The notes under the pieces: generated by a model
Databases searched by the model: none
What the model was told of the DNA's origin: nothing
The model's input: the letters and a program-made list of their open reading frames with translations, nothing else
Shown: piece by piece, positions 21,170-24,629 of the stretch
Layout: each line of letters begins with the position of its first letter
Position numbering within the stretch: the first letter of the stretch is position 1
Translations under genes and position numbers: made by a program
From: a virus
Length of the DNA stretch: 24,629 nucleotides
Reading direction: 5' to 3' (one strand)
Virus record (IMG/VR): IMGVR_UViG_3300044841_000053
Coordinates: 1-24,629 of that record

Positions 21170-21516
21170 GATAACTCCCTGAAATTCGGATGACATGACC
21201 GCCACAACGGCGTCGGACTTCGATGCCGGTTATTGCTGATCCCGTACCCGTTCCGATGAATGAACTTGTCGCGCGAACACGACATGAAGGCACCGCCCCA
21301 GGCCCGCGCGTCATGCGGCTTCGGAATCCCCGCCACATAAGCCGCAGCTACGCATTCCTCGCTGATGAATTCGCGATGCGTTGCGCTATAGGTTACGATC
21401 CAGTCTCGCGCCTGTTTGCCCCACCCCCGGATATTCTCATCCGCATGCACCGTGACGCTGGCAATAGCAGCGTCTCGTTGTGCGGTGGCGGCGTATGTTC
21501 CAGATGAATCTGTCAC
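21166..21516 (-). CDS. Phage protein with probable winged-helix segment
   Basis: The protein has 116 residues. The GTG at 21516 overlaps the HNH stop (GTGA), excluding the longer reading from 21639. After an Ala/Thr-rich start, ADENIRGWGKQARDWIVTYS is followed by HREFISEECVAAAYVAGIPK, then RAWGGAFMSCSRDKFIHRNG and a C-terminal RHRSPTPLWRS. This resembles a recurring small phage protein with a DNA-binding-like fold (helix, then ...ARALGxAMxxAxxxGxI, then a C-terminal hxxPxxVWRS). The role is not known. Confidence 0.8.
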   Translation of the reverse strand: MTDSSGTYAATAQRDAAIASVTVHADENIRGWGKQARDWIVTYSATHREFISEECVAAAYVAGIPKPHDARAWGGAFMSCSRDKFIHRNGYGISNNRHRSPTPLWRSCHPNFRELS

Positions 21517-22016
21517 GCGACCCTCGCAAATTCGCCATAAGCCTCGCGCTCGACAGTGAGTCGCCAAGAGAGCGCATCCTCGAACGAATTGAAGCGTTTC
21601 TTTATTCGCCGCCCGCAAAGGTAAATCTGCGCCGACCACTTACTCTCACTCGGGCACCAAATAACCCCATTTTTTCCAGAGGAATTATTACGACTTATGC
21701 CGCGGTTTCTCCTATTCTGAGTAGGAGAAGCCAAACGCAAGTTTGAGCGCCTATTGTTTAGTGTATCTCCGTTAATGTGGTCGCCCCATTCCCCGGGCGC
21801 GGCGCCCAACAAATACCGGTGCATTTTGATTTGCTCGCGTGTCCCCGCCTTATGCGTCGTCGCGTAAGCATGCCCTTTAGCGCAGTGCGCGAACCACTTG
21901 AAGCTACGCACAGCAGGGACATCTGCAGCGTCGACAAGCGCGACAAATCCATTAGTCAGCGGAACAAACCCAACGCCGTCGACAACCTGAATAATGGGAA
22001 GGTGCGTGAGTCGCAT
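21513..22016 (-). CDS. HNH endonuclease with AP2-type DNA-binding domain (copy 2)
   Basis: The protein has 167 residues. FVPLTNGFVALVDAADVPAV opens the family N-terminus. The HNH core is MHRYLLGAAPGEWGDHINGD, then LNNRRSNLRLASPTQNRRNR. The AP2-like part is KNGVIWCPSESKWSAQIYLC, then KKRFNSFEDALSWRL. It ends early with REAYGEFARVA; relatives often carry a further LNF-type tail. The protein is homologous to, but clearly diverged from, the HNH at 12809-13291. The ATG at 22016 is two bases after the upstream stop and its own stop overlaps the next GTG, so it is embedded in the operon. Confidence 0.92.
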   Translation of the reverse strand: MRLTHLPIIQVVDGVGFVPLTNGFVALVDAADVPAVRSFKWFAHCAKGHAYATTHKAGTREQIKMHRYLLGAAPGEWGDHINGDTLNNRRSNLRLASPTQNRRNRGISRNNSSGKNGVIWCPSESKWSAQIYLCGRRIKKRFNSFEDALSWRLTVEREAYGEFARVA

Positions 22017-22018
22017 GA

Positions 22019-22276
22019 CTAGACCACCACCATCCCGACCACACGAGCGCGTGCCCAGCGCGGGTCGCTATGGTCAACCCTCTTTGCAATGCTTCCCCCG
22101 CCCCTATGTTTTCGTCGGGGAGCGAGGCCGAGCGAGCCCGCGTGGCTCATGGCGTAGTTCGGCGACACGCCGTATTCGCGCGCGAGTTCAGCAGAAGGTG
22201 CGAGGCCGAGATGCAGGTAAACCTGCAATAATTGATGTTGCTGCGCCGCTGTGATTTTCTGGCGGGGGATTTTCAT
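22019..22276 (-). CDS. Small helix-turn-helix protein
   Basis: The protein has 85 residues. MKIPRQKITAAQQHQLLQVY, then LHLGLAPSAELAREYGVSPN and YAMSHAGSLGLAPRR, forms a probable HTH at residues 12-52. A basic Gly/Arg-rich tail follows. The ATG overlaps the GcrA-like gene's stop (ATGA). It is likely DNA-binding, from the HTH pattern; no specific target can be inferred. It may regulate early genes. Confidence 0.75.
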   Translation of the reverse strand: MKIPRQKITAAQQHQLLQVYLHLGLAPSAELAREYGVSPNYAMSHAGSLGLAPRRKHRGGGSIAKRVDHSDPRWARARVVGMVVV

Positions 22277-22848
22277 GCAGCCTCCTCATCCCCAGCGACC
22301 GCCAACGAAAGTACGTTTGGCAACAGGGCGCGGTGAATGATTGCGGTCGCGTCTGGCCGCTCGCGACCTCGCATCGCTCCCGCTGGAGTGTGACAGAGTT
22401 CGTGATGCAGATCGCAGTACGGCCCGCCCAACGTTGCGTGACCGCAGTACGCATAAGGCGGGATGTCCCCATATGGATAATGACAAACGCCGTCCCGAAG
22501 TTCGTCAATCGAGATACTCAGCGGCTCTACGGCGGCACACCGGAGCGCGATCGGTTCCGACTCGACGCTCTCGATGATGCGGTGACGATTGCTGTTGCCG
22601 TTCGCCTGGATAATGCGGACGCGGGGCTTGCGTTTCCGCATCCGCTCCGGATTGGGCATGGTCGGTTTTCTGTCGTGGTTGTTGAGACCCATTCTTCCGG
22701 CGCGTCCGATCACTGCGTTTCTGGAATATCGAGTTCCAAATCTTGCGTTCAGCTCGTCGCGAACCCTCGAAAACGACAACTTTCCAGCCGCCAGATATTC
22801 GCGAAGGGCGTTTGAATGGTCGTCATGCCAAACGGTTGCAAAGCCCAT
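22273..22848 (-). CDS. GcrA-family cell-cycle regulator homologue
   Basis: The protein has 191 residues. GcrA proteins of alphaproteobacteria bind RNA polymerase sigma70 and activate promoters with N6-methylated GANTC sites. The N-terminal HTH is visible (VWHDDHSNALREYLAAGKLS, ...YSRNAVIGRAGRMGLN, residues 6-56), matching the family's RNAVIGKxxRLGL motif. The C-terminal domain is also present: GVCHYPYGDIPPYAYCGH then GGPYCDLHHELCH (120-153), like the C-x-WP-GDP...FCG...PYCxxH of GcrA. The linker is basic. AGGG lies upstream of the ATG. A phage copy could redirect host transcription or read methylation of phage DNA. Confidence 0.85.
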   Translation of the reverse strand: MGFATVWHDDHSNALREYLAAGKLSFSRVRDELNARFGTRYSRNAVIGRAGRMGLNNHDRKPTMPNPERMRKRKPRVRIIQANGNSNRHRIIESVESEPIALRCAAVEPLSISIDELRDGVCHYPYGDIPPYAYCGHATLGGPYCDLHHELCHTPAGAMRGRERPDATAIIHRALLPNVLSLAVAGDEEAA

Positions 22849-22877
22849 TGTCCCTACCCTTTTGTGATCTGGAAAAT

Positions 22878-22921
22878 CCCCTCCCCCGCGAATACAGTCT
22901 CGCGGGATTACGCTGGAGGGG
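22878..22921. repeat. Nested inverted repeat between two early genes
   Basis: The outer arms are cccctcc (22878-22884) and ggagggg (22915-22921). The inner arms are cccgcga (22885-22891) and tcgcggg (22900-22906) with an eight-base loop. On the minus strand the structure precedes the GcrA-like start by about 30 bases and is followed by only a short T run (ATTTTCC), so it is not a classical terminator. It could be an operator or attenuator for the GcrA-like gene. Confidence 0.6.
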
Positions 22922-22944
22922 TACGCTTACGAAACGAGACGTGA

Positions 22945-23184
22945 CTACGAGTCTAGCGTTGGACTCTGGCCGCCCTGTTGCTTGAGGACGGGCTCCATGA
23001 AGCGCAGAGTTTTGATTGCCGCATCCGGGCCGACTTCGGCGCAAAGAAGGTGCGATCCGATTCCAATTAGGAATGAGCCAATCTGACCGCGGGTCCAGCC
23101 ACAGTCGTCTGTGACGGACTCAATAAGCTCTAGGAACGCTGTGCAAACAGCTACGTGCTCTTCACTCGGATCGGGTTTTTTCAT
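22945..23184 (-). CDS. Small hypothetical protein
   Basis: The protein has 79 residues. MKKPDPSEEHVAVCTAFLEL, then DDCGWTRGQIGSFLIGIGSH and LLCAEVGPDAAIKTLRFMEP form a mostly helical protein with three Cys. The ATG overlaps the upstream stop (ATGA). It is the last gene before a 96-base gap that holds a nested inverted repeat. No family is recognised. Confidence 0.78.
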   Translation of the reverse strand: MKKPDPSEEHVAVCTAFLELIESVTDDCGWTRGQIGSFLIGIGSHLLCAEVGPDAAIKTLRFMEPVLKQQGGQSPTLDS

Positions 23185-23711
23185 CGGCGCCGTCCTTTGG
23201 ACGGAGCCACGGAGCCACGATCAGCGCCAGGCGCGGCAGTCTCATCGTATCCCGCAAGAACAGCGCCATAGAAGACCGGGTCTTGAGCGCGAAAGGCAGC
23301 GGAGAATCCGGCGGCGGTATCTGCGTCGGCATGGAACACCCGGCTAAGAAGTTTTGCGTCTGCGCGGCGTCGCTCTTCGACGGTGCCGAGGATACCCATC
23401 TTCAGCACGGCTTTCCACCAAGCCGGGCGCTGCTTATCCATCAAGACGACTAGGAAATGGATGCCTTCCTCGCTTTGGAGCAGCTTCGCGATCTCCGCAG
23501 CGGTGAACTTGCGCTTTGCAGAGAGCCGGTATTTCGCGTCCCGTTCGCACAGATTAAGCATCTGCATTAACGCCGTGCACGGCTTGACGAAAATGGACTT
23601 CGCGCATTGCGCAAGCGAAGCATTCAGGTGAACAAAATCCGACTTTGAGGTGCACAAAGTGCCACCCCTCGAATTTGCACAAACCGGCTTCATGGCTGAT
23701 GGTTGCAGCAT
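23181..23711 (-). CDS. Hypothetical phage protein
   Basis: The protein has 176 residues. The ATG at 23711 is three bases after the upstream stop (TGA GCC ATG). The first 50 residues contain several Cys and no clear fold, so internal starts near residues 49-51 (MQMLNLCERDAKYRLSAKRK) remain possible. The conserved-looking core is FTAAEIAKLLQSEEGIHFLV, then VLMDKQRPAWWKAVLKMGIL, ending in a basic SVAPSKGRRR. No family is recognised. The stop overlaps the next start by four bases. Confidence 0.72.
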   Translation of the reverse strand: MLQPSAMKPVCANSRGGTLCTSKSDFVHLNASLAQCAKSIFVKPCTALMQMLNLCERDAKYRLSAKRKFTAAEIAKLLQSEEGIHFLVVLMDKQRPAWWKAVLKMGILGTVEERRRADAKLLSRVFHADADTAAGFSAAFRAQDPVFYGAVLAGYDETAAPGADRGSVAPSKGRRR

Positions 23712-23714
23712 GGC

Positions 23715-24611
23715 TCAGTTACTCGCTTCAGAACTGGATTTGGAAAACCGCGCTTCGTCGCGGCGGATCGTGTTCGGCGATTCACCGCACATCAACGCAA
23801 GCTTCGCGCCGCGGTCCCGATCCCAACCCGCTTCAAGATCAGAAACGATGGCGTCGAGATCGCCGCAGCACGAGCTGGGATCGGCGCATGAGAATATTGG
23901 TGTGACGGCCGGCGCGGGGACCAGCCTGCCGACCGTCACTGGCGATCCCCCTTGCGGGAGGGCGGTGATTGAATCTTGCGGGCCGGGCGCAACTCCGGCT
24001 ACTGCACAGTCCGGCCCATTTTGGGGTCCCCGGAGAATAGGGCTTACGCCCATCGGTTTTTGTGCATCGACCCGATATCGAACGTGTCCGCTTTCCACGT
24101 CGCCGCAAGAACTCGAATTAGACTCCGGGGCTTGGCCGCAGCCAACCTCTACAGCAGCCGGTTCTACTGGCGCGCGCAAATCCGGAAGCACCGCAGGCCG
24201 CGCGCCGACTGTCGATGCTCCCCCCGCTTTCGCGGGCTGGGGAATTAGGGTGACGGCCGCAGGCGCGGTTGGGAGGGGGGACGATCCCGCGGCCGTCACG
24301 TTTTCGCCGGAGATGGGGGCCACGGCGAAACTGGAATCGTTTTCGAGATGGGCTTCAACCGCAAGCCAACACTCCGCGCAAAGAATGATGGTCCCGTCGA
24401 CGCGAAGAAATGCGGGCTGGGAACAGCGCGAGCAGAGCGGCGTTGCGCGGAGCATTCCGCCGAGTAGCGCGCCGAGCACGTCATCGTTGGCAGCCGGCGT
24501 GGTGTCGCATCGCGCGCAAACGATAATCCCGCCGTCATCTTCACGCGTCGCGGGAACGTCGCCACATTCATCGCACGGCGCGCGGGTATGGAGTGCGGTG
24601 GCGCCGATCAT
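23715..24611 (-). CDS. Double zinc-ribbon protein with long disordered linker
   Basis: The protein has 298 residues. The first 85 hold two similar zinc-ribbon units: Cys13/Cys16...Cys32/Cys35 (CDEC...CARC) and Cys60/Cys63...Cys78/Cys81 (CSRC...CAEC), each with a GGIIVC or GTIILC strand before the second pair. Residues 100-240 are Pro/Ala/Gly/Ser-rich and likely disordered. A C-terminal helical part (CGDLDAIVSDLEAGWDRDRG, then LMCGESPNTIRRDEAR) may bind DNA. The ATG overlaps an upstream stop (ATGA). Two hairpin-forming inverted repeats lie within the linker region. A regulatory or nucleic-acid-binding role is plausible; no named family is recognised. Confidence 0.7.
   Translation of the reverse strand: MIGATALHTRAPCDECGDVPATREDDGGIIVCARCDTTPAANDDVLGALLGGMLRATPLCSRCSQPAFLRVDGTIILCAECWLAVEAHLENDSSFAVAPISGENVTAAGSSPLPTAPAAVTLIPQPAKAGGASTVGARPAVLPDLRAPVEPAAVEVGCGQAPESNSSSCGDVESGHVRYRVDAQKPMGVSPILRGPQNGPDCAVAGVAPGPQDSITALPQGGSPVTVGRLVPAPAVTPIFSCADPSSCCGDLDAIVSDLEAGWDRDRGAKLALMCGESPNTIRRDEARFSKSSSEASN
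23902..23939. repeat. Inverted repeat 1 (GTGACGG arms)
   Basis: The arms are gtgacggccgg (23902-23912) and ccgaccgtcac (23929-23939), 10 of 11 paired with one G-T wobble, and the loop is 16 bases. The arm sequence recurs at 24250-24299. It lies in the disordered-linker part of the zinc-ribbon gene. Confidence 0.7.
24250..24299. repeat. Inverted repeat 2 (GTGACGG arms, perfect)
   Basis: The arms are gtgacggccgc (24250-24260) and gcggccgtcac (24289-24299), perfect over 11 bases, with a 28-base G-rich loop. The first nine bases of the left arm match inverted repeat 1. Confidence 0.75.
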
Positions 24612-24629
24612 GCTGGCGCTCCATTCGGA
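24608..24629 (-). CDS. C-terminal end of an upstream gene (partial)
   Basis: A TGA at 24610-24608 forms an ATGA overlap with the zinc-ribbon gene's start. The frame upstream reads PNGAPA and continues off the right edge. Only the operon's usual overlap supports it; no product can be assigned. Confidence 0.4.

Noticed and set aside
22949-22953. GAGTC (a GANTC site) about 100 bases upstream of the GcrA-like gene as an autoregulatory site
   Set aside because: A single GANTC site is expected about every 256 bases, and it lies within the preceding coding end; no promoter elements are seen.

Overview
The window looks like the central part of a tailed-phage genome or prophage from an alphaproteobacterium, most likely Rhizobiales. 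The evidence for the host group is a GcrA-type cell-cycle regulator homologue, a DUF6456-like regulator, and overall resemblance to rhizobial phage proteins. Every gene I can support lies on the minus strand, so transcription runs from the right end (24.6 kb) to the left end (1 kb). No integrase, tRNA, rRNA, CRISPR array or clear host gene is present, so I cannot tell prophage from free phage.

Right to left the layout is as follows. (1) 24.6-18.4 kb, early region: a double zinc-ribbon protein, two unknowns, a GcrA-like regulator, a small HTH protein, an AP2-type HNH endonuclease, a winged-helix-like protein, a coiled-coil protein, a phage sliding clamp (DnaN) and three poorly characterised proteins, one of them weakly like Nmad5. 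(2) 18.4-11.9 kb, DNA-modification region: a beta-class DNA methyltransferase, a ParB-like protein, a DUF7768 (deoxyribosyltransferase-like) protein, a string of very small proteins (one frameshifted), a divergent cytosine-C5-methyltransferase-like protein, a second AP2-HNH endonuclease, and a predicted DNA base hypermodification protein of the aGPT-Pplase2/HMUDK-helical group. (3) 11.9-10.9 kb: a replication-initiator (O-like) protein. (4) 10.9-7.4 kb: small accessory proteins and an uncharacterised 368-residue protein. (5) 7.4-6.1 kb: a DUF6456-like HTH protein in the position of a late regulator, and a three-gene overlapping cassette that includes a one-TM protein. (6) 6.0-1 kb: packaging and head module in HK97 order (HNH, TerS, TerL, portal, prohead protease, major capsid protein, the last cut by the window edge).

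From about 23.2 kb to 10.0 kb almost every gene junction is a 4-base ATGA/GTGA/TTGA overlap. I used this to choose starts, and it exposed features that ordinary ORF calling would miss: several 50-80 residue genes, a frameshifted gene at 14670-14844, and four micro-ORFs of 15-24 codons that bridge gaps between larger genes.

The most interesting possibility is that 11.9-19.4 kb encodes a phage DNA-modification system. It combines a base-hypermodification enzyme, two methyltransferase-type proteins, ParB, a deoxyribosyltransferase-like protein and perhaps an Nmad5-like protein, with a GcrA-like protein that may read adenine methylation. All family assignments are by eye from motifs; no database search was run.
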